From Sipunculus nudus (lineage: Eukaryota > Annelida > Sipuncula > Golfingiida > Sipunculidae): a stretch of DNA of 64,000 nt. Position numbers and translations under genes: made by a program. The DNA lies in contig CM049318.1 in the NCBI GenBank assembly GCA_026874595.1, positions 51,922,750 through 51,986,749 of the forward strand, given 5' to 3'. Of the stretch, positions 45,851 through 57,990 are shown piece after piece. The notes below the pieces were generated by a model. It was not told where the DNA came from. It saw only the letters and a list, made by a program, of their open reading frames with translations, and ran no database searches. The stretch's first letter is position 1, and every line of letters begins with the position of its first letter.

Positions 45851-47311
45851 GAGACACGCATAGAAAATAAACGTATCTTTACTGCGTTAACCCTATCTAA
45901 TGAAAAAATTATCTACTCTAACGGTTAAATACGTGATCTGTTGGAAATCCGGTAGCGCTAACACGATCCGCTGCACTCTGACGTTATCACCCAGACTACC
46001 AGATCTTCTGTGTTGGACTAATGAGCCCCAGTCCTCACTCTCTAGACCTCTTGTCTCTGACGAATTTCAATCTCCCGCTGGCCACACTTGAGCGCCCTCT
46101 CTCGGCGTCGTTGACGAATTCTCCGTCAACCGTGTGGTTCTGCCATGCTTCTCACCAGTCTTCCTCCCGAGATATCCGCTAGTCCGTCAGCTGGACATGT
46201 ATTTCAACCACTCTTCACCCCTGCGCTTACGCGGCTTACGACCTCTCTGCTGTGGTCTTATCGGGGGTAAGAAGGTAAAATACTCCATATCTTCTACGGT
46301 TACCTCGAATTCCACGTCGTGCATGCCACGGGGGCTTACTGCCTAGAAAGGGTCCTTTACTGGGAACTTTACGTAACACTCCTGGGCTAAAGTCAAACAT
46401 TCAAATTACGTATTACCAGCGCTGCATGCGCCAAACGAAATAACATTTGCAGTATTGTCTGTAATTCCCTAACACTGGATGCATTATTAACAAAACTAAT
46501 TATACACCGGAACATCATGACATTATAAAGACCCCGTATTTCTCTCACTAATGACTTTTGCCGAGAAAGCACGTGATGGATGGACCGACAGCTCCAACTA
46601 AACTGTCCACTAAACATTTGAGCTGCTTTCTGCTTAACAATACATTACTATTAAAATTTAGCCTATCAGCATTGGTGTGAACTAGGATAATAAATACGTG
46701 CACTCCACTTAACATCGGGCTAACCCTTTTAATATGAAGTCCTGAAAGAAACCTCCTTTTCCAAAGTCTATACTTTAAGTATTTACAATCTGTATTCATA
46801 CTGTGAGATTAAAGTAAGCATCTAGAATTGCACTTACAAAAATGGCTAGTGAGAACAACTAACCCTTCCAATGACACTCTATGATCTGCTGTTTCGCTGG
46901 ACCTCCCTCCTTACTGGCTGCTGTGGGTCAAGTGTGACAAACTACAGCCTTAAGCCTCTTTTATTTCCGAACTTGGCTGACAGGTAATGGTTATTCATGA
47001 GGTGCGTGAATTACATTCATTCAACAATAGGCAAAGTGCTCGGTTGCCCTATGGATATTCATTAACTTCAACACACGCCATTTAAGCCATTTACACACGC
47101 GTCGTGTCCTCTCCGCCTCTGAACTAGAGACTTAAGAACTTACTAATCCGAGCAATCCAAGCAACCCGAGCACGTGGTCCCAGTGTACCAAATAAAAATG
47201 AGTGCTCATTCAACCAGAAAAGGAAAACAACCGAGTGACCGCAACTATGTGAATTAATGGCACTGGCGTAGAGAGGTCTTCGGACCTGGGGGGGGGGGGG
47301 GGGTGGTCATC

Positions 47312-47354
<43 letters not shown>

Positions 47355-48111
47355 GTATTTATATATATGCGTGTGTTCGTATGTATATATATATATATTT
47401 ATTCAGGTAGTAATATTTTATTTAGTTTCTGATTAAATTATAACCATGAGAATTGATGATCATGAGACCAGGTATCTATAGATGTCAACTTGATCATTAC
47501 AGTGTACACTGCTAAATGATTTAAAATAGGACTTGTATCATGTATTACTTTAAGTATTTAAGTCTTGGAGAAGTAATATTGTTAATGAACAAATAAATGA
47601 ATCCACAATTAAATGAATAAATTATAATAATAATTTTGATGATACTAAGACTTCTTCTTTAAAAAAGGGTATCAAATTTGTAGGAATGTTTCTTTTAGGT
47701 CATTCCATGTGAAATCAACGAATACCTCCTGAATGACCATCTGTGATTTTCCTTATACTTCATATTGATACACTAAATTTTCCCAATAGCAAATATGCAA
47801 AATTTTTACAAGTTTCCGCAAGTTATTACTTTTCTACCTATTCATCTAAATGCATGAAGCCGGTTCTTGTTCTACACTATTATGTGCCTTCGACTTCCAA
47901 GACAGATGGAAAATTGAAAATTTACAAAAAAAATACCCTGGTAAATATAATGTAAAAAAATTAAATTGCAGCCTCTCTAACCCACTGTTTCTAACCAAAA
48001 CTAAATATTTCAATTTGATAAATACATGTGGATAATGATTAGGCGCTTCTTTGCAACATATGAAAGCAATCAAATTGTTTGAATTATAAGACATTACAAC
48101 TGAAGATTTAC

Positions 48112-48158
<47 letters not shown>

Positions 48159-48953
48159 CTCTGAAGAAAAACAAACACTGTAAATTCACAACAGTCTGTT
48201 TCACGGGATGCGACCCGATCATCAGGTGAATGAAGCTAACGGCGTGGTTTGAAAAGCCGAGACTTTGCAAGATTACGAGATTATGCTTTGAATGATTCGG
48301 GGAGGTGGGCATGTAAAAGACTGACACTGATCCGATTGTCCTCGGGGGCACAATAGGATACGTCAGAGTAAACGTGCGATATTGAAACATAACAGGGCAA
48401 AGATGTTTGTTGTTGTTTAATGTTTATATATAACACAAAGATATTTTACAAGGGTGATGAATTAGCATATTAAACTTATTAGCAATAGGGTCCTAGAACC
48501 AGTGAACATATCAGTAGTATACATATGATATAAAATACACACATACAATGAAAATACATAATATTTAAGGCAAATATACAATATAAAAGGCAAATATCCT
48601 ATGCTATACACATACCAAGTGGACTCCACTCGGTAAACTCACCATGGGGTAGTGGTAACGCTATGTCCCTTAATACTGCAAAGCAGTGAGAGAGCAACTA
48701 CCTGAATAGGTAAGTCTGCAGGCATGTCAAGCGTATCCACGGGGGGGGGGGATTAGCGGGCACGCTGAATATTAGTACGAATATTAGATTTTAAAACATT
48801 TTAGAGTGAATTTGTTCTGATGGCGGCAATTGGAGAGAATTTCAGCTCTTAAATTCAACAATGATGGGGTGGGGGAGGCGTTGCTATAATTAGCTAACAA
48901 ACAGAGATCACACTAAAGCTAAAGGATTCGTTCTGCAAACATATTATCTATTG

Positions 48954-49008
<55 letters not shown>

Positions 49009-49358
49009 TAATATCCTTACATTTCTTAAGTTCCTTACATTCCTTGAGTAAACGTCTAAAGAGCTTTTCCATATGTTTACTGATTAAATACTTAAAGAAG
49101 ACCATTAAACCTGTCTACATAATTTTATGACATGCATGCTTGTTTGCAATGATTCTGTTGTGATGCTTCTATATATGATATATGAAAAAAAAAAAGAATT
49201 TTAACTTTTCTTTCTAGGGATTTTGCTGGGTTCAACTGTCCTTTTTAGAAATTTTTTATTATTTCCCTTTATACATATTTCCTTTATACGGTAAATTTAA
49301 TCTTTTTCTTTATAAAATTGTTTACGTTTTTGCTTGTTTACCGTACTTTTGGTCGAAT
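45851..49358. other. Intergenic, low-complexity and microsatellite-rich
   Basis: No gene is recognised. It holds a G run (about 47,288-47,303) followed by (TA)n runs to about 47,400, a (TA)n run at 48,115-48,156, and another at 48,956-49,003. Near 48,640 CATGGGGTAGTGGTAACGCT looks like a tRNA-type A box, perhaps of a SINE. The 45,900-46,350 stretch is more GC-balanced and open in places, but matches nothing I know. Confidence 0.45.
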
Positions 49359-51722
49359 GCATTATAATTTATGATAATGGGTTATTTGTAGAATAATTAA
49401 ACATATTAATTCATATAATTATTATATTATCTTACAGCTGTAGATCTTTAGAGGTCCAAGTCTGCATTATAAATTATTTACTTAACGATAATGGTAATAA
49501 CGGTCAGACTGTAATTGAAAATTTGAGCGTATCTCCATTGAAGATACAATATATACGGAAACCTTTGGTGAAACTCTGAATAACTAATCCTTGAATGTTT
49601 GACGCCGGAGACAGTTGTTATTTCTAATACCTCACAACGTTCGTTATAAATATTACTACCATTGACTGGTATGTATTGCATTATAACTATAGTTATACTT
49701 TTTTTGCAAATGGAAACCTGGAGGGGGGGGGGTTGATGGTACACACCACCCCCCCACCTAAAATTCTCAGGGGGGTGGGCATCCCCCCCCTCCCCCCGCT
49801 ATCTACGCCTCTGATTAATGGGTACTTTTGTTTGGGGTAATTTTTGGGCGTCACACAAACATTCATACGCATAAATCTAGATATCCTTGCCTCCAGGAGG
49901 GAACAAAATAATTTCAGGATATATATGGTCTTCATATCGAATTACTGTTTTTTAATTTTTTCGTTCACTCCTGAAATCGAGAATTTGGCCCAAGTTCAAT
50001 GGCGGATCCAGAAATTCGAGAACGGGGGGGGGGGGGGTGGGCGGTGGGCGCTAATATACTGAGTAAGCGTTGATGGGTATTATATATTAAATATATATAA
50101 ATGGGTGTGTGAATTTATACGTAATAATTTGTTCAGCCTATAGAAAATACAACTATTTTTTTTTATTTCACCTCTTATGGATAAAATAAAAAGACATGAT
50201 CATTTGTAAAGTTTATTTCAGGTACACGGGGGGGGGGGGGGGGAATGGGAGGGGCTGTCTCCCTGCTGTTATGATACAGGAGAGTTTAATAACGGAAAGA
50301 CTCCCTCCCACAGTATAAATACATTAAGATGCTATCTGAATCACAGGGCTGGTCATTAATATTCCCAACTTTTCAATTAGAATGTAATTAATTATGGATG
50401 AATAAATAATTTAATTGCTTAGGAAAAAAAATTATAGAAAAATTATAATTAACAAGAACACGGGTAGTCGGCAAGCGACTACATGTTTCCGTCGAAATCA
50501 GGGTGGCAAGGGGAAACAGAGTGAGATGTGTTGCATATTAGCATTATAATTTATGATAATCGGTTCTTTGTAGAATAATTAAACATATTAATTCATATAA
50601 TTATTATATTATCTTACAGCTGTAGAGCTTTAGAGGTCCAAGTCTGCATTTTAAATTATTTACTTAACGATAATGCTAATAACGGTCAGACTGTAATTTA
50701 AAATTTGAGCGTATCTCCATTGCAGATACAATTTATACGGAAACCTTTGGTGAAACTCTGAATAACTAATCCTTGAATGTTTGACGCCGGAGACAGTTGT
50801 TATTTCTAATACCTCACAACGTTCGTTATAAATATTACTACCATTGACTGGTATGTATTGCTTTATAACTATAGTTATACGTTTTTTGCAAATGGAAACC
50901 TAGAGAGGTGGTTGATGGTACACACCATCCCCCCACCTAAAATTCTCAGGGGGGTGGGCATCCCCCCCCCCCTCCCCCCGCTATCTACGCCTCTGATTAA
51001 TGGGTACTTTTGTGTGGGGTAATTTTTGGGCGGCACACAAACATTCATACGCATAAACCTAGATATCCTTGCCTCCAGGATGGAACAAAATAATTTCAGG
51101 ATATATATGGTCTTCATACCGAATTACTGTTTTTTTTTAATTTTTTCGTGTCCTGAAATCGAGAATTTGGCCCAAGTTCAATGGCGGATCCAGAAATTCG
51201 AGAACGGGGGGGGGGGGGGGGTGGGCGGTGGGCGCTAATATACTGAGTAAGCGTTGATGGGTATTATATATTAAATATATAAGTGGGTGTGTGAATTTAT
51301 ACGTAATAATTTGTTCAGCCTATGGAAAATACAACTATTTTTTTTATTTCACCTCTTATGGATAAAATAAAAAGACATGATCATTTGTAAAGTTTATTTC
51401 AGGTACACGGGGGGGGGGGTATGGGAGGGGCTGTCCCCCTGCTGTTATGACACAGGAGAGTTTAATAACGGAAAGACTCCCTCCCACAGTATAAATACAT
51501 TAAGATGCTATCTGAATCACAGGGCTGGTCATTAATATTCCCAACTTTTCAATTAGAATGTAATTAATTATGGATGAATAAATAATTTAATTGCTTAGGA
51601 AAAAAAATTATATAAAAAAATTATAATTAACAAGAACACGGGTAGTCGGCAAGCGACTACATGTTTCCGTCGAAATCAGGGTGGCAAGGGGAAACAGAGT
51701 GAGATGTGTTGCATATTAGCAT
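49359..51722 (+). repeat. Recent 1.18-kb tandem duplication
   Basis: Copy A (49,359-50,540) and copy B (50,541-51,722) are nearly identical base for base, both starting GCATTATAATTTATGATAAT and ending GATGTGTTGCATATTA. The differences are mostly homopolymer lengths and a few substitutions. Each unit carries G runs of 9-17 bases, and GCAT sits at all boundaries, suggesting a microhomology-driven event. Possibly a fragment of a mobile repeat (GGCGGATCCAGAAATTC next to the G run). Confidence 0.9.
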
Positions 51723-51729
51723 AGATTTC

Positions 51730-52440
51730 TGCCATGTCAACATGATTGTAGGTATCGCCACCTCATATTTTAAAGAGAAAGCTATCTAAGATTTATACAT
51801 GTGCAAACTTTTAAGCAGCTAAGTCAAATCACTGCTGAGATATGAGTGATTTCATCCCACGGCAGGCAAACAGAAGGACGCTGTGCAATAATGATTGCAG
51901 GTGGCGCTACCAGTAATGTTTGTGTTTAACAAAGAGCTATGCGAGTCCTATACGCACGCAAAATTTCAGGCCGATACGTCTCACCAGTCCTGAGTATTAG
52001 CATGGATGTCTATAACGTGAACATAAATGTAGGTTGCGCCACCTGCAATAAATCGAGAAATATATCCAAGATGTACATACATGCAAAATTTTAAAGCGAT
52101 TTGGGCAAACCACTGCCGAGATATGTGATTTAATCCCTCAGCAGAAAACAGACGGACACCGTGCAAAATTGTTGCAGGTGCCGCTTTCAGTTTGCGTATG
52201 ATAAAGAACTTTGCAAGATCTATTCACGTTCAAAATTTGAAGAGCATACATCAAACCATTCCTGAGATATTAGCCTGGATGTCTGCAGACTAAACACTCA
52301 TAAAATCAAGAAAGTTATCCAGGATGTATTAACATGCAAAACTTCAGGTGGATAAGTCCAACCAGTGCAGTGATGTGAGTAATTTAACCGAAGGCAGATG
52401 AACATATGGACGCAGTGCAATATTGGTTGCAGGTTTGGCC
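51730..52440 (+). repeat. Degenerate tandem array, about 278-bp unit
   Basis: About two and a half units. Anchors TGTAGGT..CGCCACCT at 51,750 and 52,028 and TTGCAGGTG.CGCT at 51,894 and 52,172 are both 278 bases apart, with a further TTGCAGGTTTGGCCACC near 52,427. Each unit also holds GCAAAATTT, CTGAGATAT or CCGAGATAT, and CAGACGGAC-like segments. Confidence 0.75.
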
Positions 52441-53140
52441 ACCATTTTTTGTCCAATGGTCTCAGAGTTCTATTCCGGGAACTTTCTTTGGGCGAATGCA
52501 ATTAGGAAAAACTGGGAAACTGGGAAAAGGAATAGATAAAATGAGTAATGTACAACTCAGCACCAATGCTATGATATGCCACCTATTGATGATGAATGTT
52601 ATCACTAATGATAATCATAGTGTCTACAAGCACATAATGGACATATGAAACATCAGTGACAAATTTTATATATTCAGCAAAAAAAGAAATAAGATTTATC
52701 CAGATAGTTTGGTTGATGGCTTCGTTCTGAAATATCTTTAAAAAAAAGACCAAATAACCATTTGTGCATTGAGTCAGCATTACTAACAACAATACAGGGT
52801 ATCAAGGCAGACATGAAAGACAAGATACATCTAAAACAGTTGTCATTCAAGAAACAGGAGCAAGGCAAGGGTGCAATATGTCTTGTTTACTCTGACCTCA
52901 TTAAGTATACATGAATTTTGCTGACAAGTTAATTCATGGGAGAAACTCTATCGGTTAATATTGGTTATGAGTATCATAAAAATCTGTCAGTTTTTTTAAC
53001 GTCATCACGACGCGACAAAAGTATATGTTACCTCCGACCGACCTTATAAGCGGCGCCACGACAACGTAGCACCGGGACCTCTGACCTCAATAAAATTGCT
53101 AGGAGTTTCCTTTAATCGAACTCGGCGAAAAAAAATACCT
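52441..53140. other. Intergenic, nothing recognised
   Basis: No domain, repeat or splice-supported exon seen. Confidence 0.5.
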
Positions 53141-53141
53141 T

Positions 53142-53246
53142 TTGGTAAGAAGCTATGGTGAAAATCCATCGAATGCCTGGTACCATGTTGTGGCGACACT
53201 AAATTTAACGGACAGATACAGTTTTACGTTCCGAGTCCGATGGTAC

Positions 53247-53250
<4 letters not shown>
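53142..53250 (+). pseudogene. Possible MAM-like exon fragment
   Basis: The frame reads SYGENPSNAWYHVVATLNLT then FTFRVRWYD, which resembles the strand after FEISG in a MAM domain (G-x-x-W-x-x-V-x-L). It is cut off by a (TA)n run. There is no GDIAIDDI-like ending and its splice phase does not match exon 6. Chance similarity is quite possible. Confidence 0.25.

Positions 53251-53320
<70 letters not shown>
53251..53320. repeat. (TA)n microsatellite
   Basis: About 70 bases of alternating TA, among the longest in the window. Confidence 0.95.
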
Positions 53321-53324
<4 letters not shown>

Positions 53325-53499
53325 TTAATTTCCGCAGGGGGCACAATGTTAAACGTCTTTGTTCTCGCCGAAGAAAGATAAACCATTCAAAAACTGAACA
53401 AAAAATTAGATAAACCCACTGCATCGATATATTAATATCTATTATCGATCTAAAATGCATATACCAAAAAACATTAATATATACAAAAATATACCGCAT

Positions 53500-53740
53500 T
53501 CTGTTGCTCAGGGGTAGAGTGCAGGACCCAAAGCCGGGAGATATTGAGTATGAATCAAGACCGAGGCGGTGGGAGTTTTTCACGATCGGCCTACACGGAG
53601 GGTGAGCGCTCTGCAGGCCTGATGGGAGACTGTGCCCAAAAGTTACGTTTCATTGACAAACGAGTGCGCCTTTCGGGGGTTCATCGACTTTTTGACCCAG
53701 CAATGGGTATGACACACACCAAGGACATGCAGTAGTGATA
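53500..53740 (+). mobile_element. SINE-like element with tRNA-type head
   Basis: TTGCTCAGGGGTAGAGTGC is close to a tRNA A box, and about 40 bases on ATTGAGTATGAATCAAGACC resembles a decayed B box. The body and tail are not defined. It does not fold as an intact tRNA gene by eye. Confidence 0.35.
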
Positions 53741-54369
53741 GGCCGTGTAATTACGCAGAATTATAGCGTGTAAGCCCCTGTCACGTGGTCCGAAACCGGA
53801 ATGGAATTCTAAAGATGTACATAATACTTAGTTTACCAAGTATTAAAAAATGGAGGGAGTTACCTCACAAAAAAAATCTTTAACAAAAAATGTATATATA
53901 TATATGTATATATAACAAAATACGCATTTTTTTAATAATCCCAACGTCTATGCCAAAGACCAAATTTCCCATAAGCTGATAAGATGCATAAATTTAGCCC
54001 GCACACAGGGAAGAGTAATTCAACCTACTAGTTATTTATAATCAACACGGGCGAGGAAAATAAACTTGAAATTCAGCAGAGTATTCAGAGCATAACATCG
54101 ATTAAAATTGGGTACCAGTTTGCCTTACATTAATATTTCCATGTTGTTTCATACTTTTGAATTATTACCTTTGTTTGTCTCTATTTCATAAATGGGTAAG
54201 CTGTATTTTGAAATATAATAAAACAAAATAAAACAAATGTTAATAGCTAGGCCCTTGCGTGTGCTCAATTCCAAATTTCTTCTCTGTAAGATATCATCAC
54301 ACAAGGGTGTATATGCTTTTACGGAACCTAATAAAAACAGATCACTTATGCGTGATGAACCCAAATTCT

Positions 54370-54868
54370 GTAACGTAGATTTTATAAAATCAGATTCTGT
54401 GACACTAGGCAGCGTGAAATGTCTAGGGGAATGAATAATGAAGTCAGTGGTTTTTGTCAACAAATAACTATAATTTATTCTTAAAACAACCCTAACATTA
54501 CCATACATGAAACCAATACAATTATACAGTAAAACAGCGGTATAGCAACAACTCAATACAATCACACAGAAAAATAATGTGCACAGTACCTGGATACCAA
54601 CACCGTCACAAGGATAAATTCTTTAAATGTATACTCTCGGAGAATGACAGTCCAGTGTAAAACTCTCGTAACAATCCAGAAAGTAAACTGAAGTCCAAAT
54701 GCTCAAAATCCAGGAGAAAGTCTTCGAAAATCTATAATTGCCGCATTCGTCGGAAACAGTCCGCTGGAAAATTTGTCTGCTCTCTCTGGCTGCCCGGTCC
54801 TAAAACAAAGCCCCTTTATATACCTTCACACCTCAAGCCGAGAACCTTCCACATCTCGAATAGTCTTA
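54370..54868 (-). repeat. 3' LTR fragment, copy 2
   Basis: Matches 4,400-4,980 (AAATCAGATTCTGTGACACT, CACAGTACCTGGATACCA, CCTCAAGCCGAGAAC). The first ~80 bases of the LTR are mostly missing, and its inner edge is fused to the middle of the RT domain. Confidence 0.8.
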
Positions 54869-55380
54869 AGGATCTCACACTAGTAGAGTCCTTGCGGCGT
54901 CACAAATTCGGACACTTCTTTCGCTCGTTCTCTCAGCGGAACTTGCCAGATTCCTTTTAGCAAGTAAAACTTGGAGACATACCTGGAGCTACCGACTCTA
55001 TAAATACAGTCATCGATCCGCGGAATGGGGAACGTGTCAGTCTTGGTGACAGAGTCCAGTTTTCATTAATCTGTGCACATACGGTAACTTCCATCAGGTT
55101 CTGGCACAAGAATACATGGTGAACTCCAATTGCTGTTACTAGGTTCCATAAAATCATTGTCCAGCAAATATTGAATCTCATCCTGTAGATACATTTGCTA
55201 CTCTGGATTCAGTCTATATGGATGTTGCTTGACTGCGCCTGCCCCGCCAACATCGACGTCATGGCACAACAGGTTAGTTCGCGTTTGAATGTCACTAAAC
55301 AAATGTTCATTATTCTGCAGCAGGTTCCTGAGGTCTTGTTGTTGGTGTGCGGTAAGGTGTGACAGTTTGGCAGTATCTAC
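54869..55380 (-). pseudogene. Reverse transcriptase N-terminal half, copy 2
   Basis: The minus strand reads DVDVGGAGAVKQHPYRLNPE, a stop, DEIQYLLDNDFMEPSNSNW, SSPCILVPEPDGSYRMCTD, and after a frame break TDTFPIPRIDD-like and LLAKRNLASS-like pieces in shifted frames. These are blocks 1-3 of Ty3/Gypsy RT. The YxDD active-site half is missing. RT lies downstream of integrase in the element. Confidence 0.82.
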
Positions 55381-55399
55381 TTTAACCTGATCAGGGTCA

Positions 55400-56760
55400 G
55401 TTTAACACAATTAACAACAGTAACATTTTGTACAACATCTGATGTGCTATTTCTGTCATAATATGGTTTCAACATGTTAACATGGCACAGCTGTTTCTCC
55501 TTACGTCTATCTGGTGTCCACAGTATGTAACTTAAATCACTGACTATCTTGTCAACAATGGAAGTACCAAAATACCTAGCTTGCAGAGGTCTGCCAGGGA
55601 TAGGAAGTAAGGCCAGTTTTCACCAGGCTCAAAAGACATACTTTGTTTTCATTTTAATTTGTGCAGATTTTAGATTTGACTTTGCAATCTCACAAGCATT
55701 GTATAGTTTGGTGCGAAAGTCTGAGATATACTGCAGTAAACTAAGAGAATCAGGAATTTCACACAAGAAGTTTTATTTAAGCATTTTCAATGGACCTCGA
55801 ACGGAGTGTCCAAAAACTTGTTCAAAGGGACTGAAACCCAAGGACCATGGACAGGATTCTCTGACAGCAAACAGCAATAGGTTGATTCCTTCATCCTAGT
55901 CTTTCTTTGAGTCATAGCAATAAGTCCTAATCATGTTTTTTAATGTCTTGCGAAAACGCTGGAGGGCGCCCTGACTTTCAGGATGGTATGGCGAAGAGCT
56001 GTACTGTTTTTATACCTCGCTCAAGCATAACTTGTTGGAATAAGCAAGACATAAAATTAGACCCTTGGTCAGACTGGACGGATTTTGGTAATCCAAAAGT
56101 TGTAAAAAAACTTAGTCAGAGCTTTGACAACACTGTTGGCATTATTTTGCGCAATGGTATTGCTTCAGGGAACCTGGTAGATGCGCACAAAACTGTCAGC
56201 AGGTATTCATGTCCAGATTTTGTTTTGAATACTGAATGGTTCCTCGAATTCAGCAATAGGCCTAAGTGGGGCCTTAGGAGGATTCTGATTGGGCCAGCCT
56301 ACCATCTGGCATGTATGGCATGGTTTACAATATTGTACAACATCTATACTAAGGTTAGGCCAATAGAAGTGTGTACTAACTTTCTGAAAAGTTTTGTTTA
56401 TACCTAAATGGCCAGACAAAGGAGCCTCATGTGCCATGCTTAGAACTTCACCGCGAAAGCTTTTGGGCAATACTATTTGATGTTCGATGACCCACTCATC
56501 ATCAGCGCATACATCAGGTGGTCGCCATTTACGCATAAGCACTCCATTTTTGACATAGGAACAAACTCGGTTCTGTGACAGCTCATCTTTAGAAACTGCC
56601 CGGGGAAACAAACATGAAATAGTAGGGTCCTTATGCTGTTCCGCGATAAGTTCTGACCTTGAGAATGCTGCATCCTGTACGGGCGAGTCATTAGGCGAGT
56701 CACTAGTGACTCCCTCAGTGTTATTATTAGGACCATTATCCTCATGTGTCTTTTTCTTGG
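55400..56760 (-). pseudogene. Integrase and linker, copy 2
   Basis: The zinc-binding region is complete: HEAPLSGHLGINK, then YWPNLSIDVV and YCKPCHTC (H-H-C-C pattern). A deletion of about 30 bases near 56,225-56,240 removes the VDCVG stretch with the first catalytic Asp. The rest of the core runs to about 55,920 in broken frames, followed by a ~500-base linker before RT. Confidence 0.8.
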
Positions 56761-57290
56761 CTATAGATCTAGTTACAGCACATGAAGAACACAAACCAGG
56801 AGTTTTCTGACTTTCCGGATCAGTGTCCTGATCAGGTGACGGAATTTCTGTCACTATTGGTACAGGCTGTACTTTGTCACCTGCAACATCATTGCCCAGT
56901 AGCAACTGAATTCCCTTAAAGGGTACAGTAGTTCATATGCCAACAGTAATATTCCCAGAAATCAAATCTGACTTTAAATGGATACTGTAAAGCGGAACTG
57001 AGGTTTGCCTGTCTGAAAACACACCATTAACCAGTGCATGTGCACCAGTAAAGGACCTATTAGAAAATGGCAAAGTGTTTGCTTACTTGAGAGTCTGGGC
57101 TGAACCAGTGTCCCTCAAAATTCTAATAGGGGTAGAACCTGAAACATCACTTAAAAGTGATACAACACCATCATGTATGAATGGCTCAAATAACTCCATT
57201 TCAGAGTCAAGAAAGAAATCTACTACCTCAACCTCATCAAACAGAGAACTGACATTGACAGTATCAGTCATAAAATCTTTCTCAGAGTCC
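56761..57290 (-). pseudogene. Aspartic protease, copy 2
   Basis: RILRDTGSAQTLK holds the DTGS active-site motif, and MLLGNDVAGDKVQPVPIV is the C-terminal ILG-like region. A shift lies between them near 56,930. It is homologous to 6,319-6,960. Confidence 0.75.
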
Positions 57291-57447
57291 TTTAAGGGAT
57301 TTTTATTATCCTTTTTATTATCAAACTCCTCATGGGAGTCAACAGAGGAATTTTCGTTAGCAGAAACAAACTTCTGTTTGTGATAAGAGGACCTGGCTCC
57401 ATTTGAAATACTCTCGCAAGAGTCATAAAAGGACTTAGCCTTATTTA

Positions 57448-57990
57448 AATGTCAACAAATAACTATAATTCATTCTTAAAGCAACCCTAACATTGCATAA
57501 CACGAAATCAATACAATTATACAGTAAAACAGCGCACAATGTGCACAGTACCTGGATAAAAACACCGTCACAAGGATCAGTTCTTTAAATGTATACTCTC
57601 TGAAAGTGACAGTTCAGTGTAAAGCTCTTGTAACAATCCAGAAAGTAAACTGAAGTCTAAAAGATTCCGCATTCGTCGGATAAGGTCCCAGAAACTGCGT
57701 CCGCTAGAAATCTCTCCTCTCGGCTCTAAAACACAGCCGAGAAGCTTCTATCTTTAGAACATTCGAAGAATAATACATTATGAACGGTAAGAACGCGTCA
57801 CAGGAATCATCTAGAAAACATCGCCGTGCCTGTACACACCATGGTGTACACGTGAGCTCGCCCCAAGCCAGCATGACAACAAGAGTTAAACTATTACGGA
57901 TTAAACCGAGAATGGAACAAGCGGCCAGGCAAGAAAGCCCAAAAACAAGAGCCAAGCCCGTGTCACACAATAAAAAGGGCACCTGTAACA
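57448..57990 (-). repeat. 5' LTR fragment, copy 2
   Basis: Homologous to the inner and outer parts of the other LTRs (ATAACTATAATTCATTC, GCACAGTACCTGGATA, CTCGGCTCTAAAACACAGCC). It ends CCTGTAACA and is joined at its inner edge to protease-leader sequence. Confidence 0.75.

Larger units (their letters stand above)
54370..57990 (-). mobile_element. Decayed Gmr1-like LTR retrotransposon (copy 2)
   Basis: The same family as 4,330-9,600 and the same strand. From right to left on the minus strand: LTR fragment (57,448-57,990, ending CTGTAACA), protease (DTGS), integrase with an HHCC zinc region, a linker, then reverse transcriptase, then the other LTR fragment (54,370-54,868). Gag is entirely deleted, joining the protease leader to the LTR. 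RT is cut in mid-domain and RNase H is lost. The direct PR-IN-RT order is visible here. No matching target duplication was found. Confidence 0.85.

Noticed and set aside
53500-53575. A tRNA gene
   Set aside because: The A box is good, but the B box is decayed and no acceptor-stem pairing is visible; it is better read as a SINE head.
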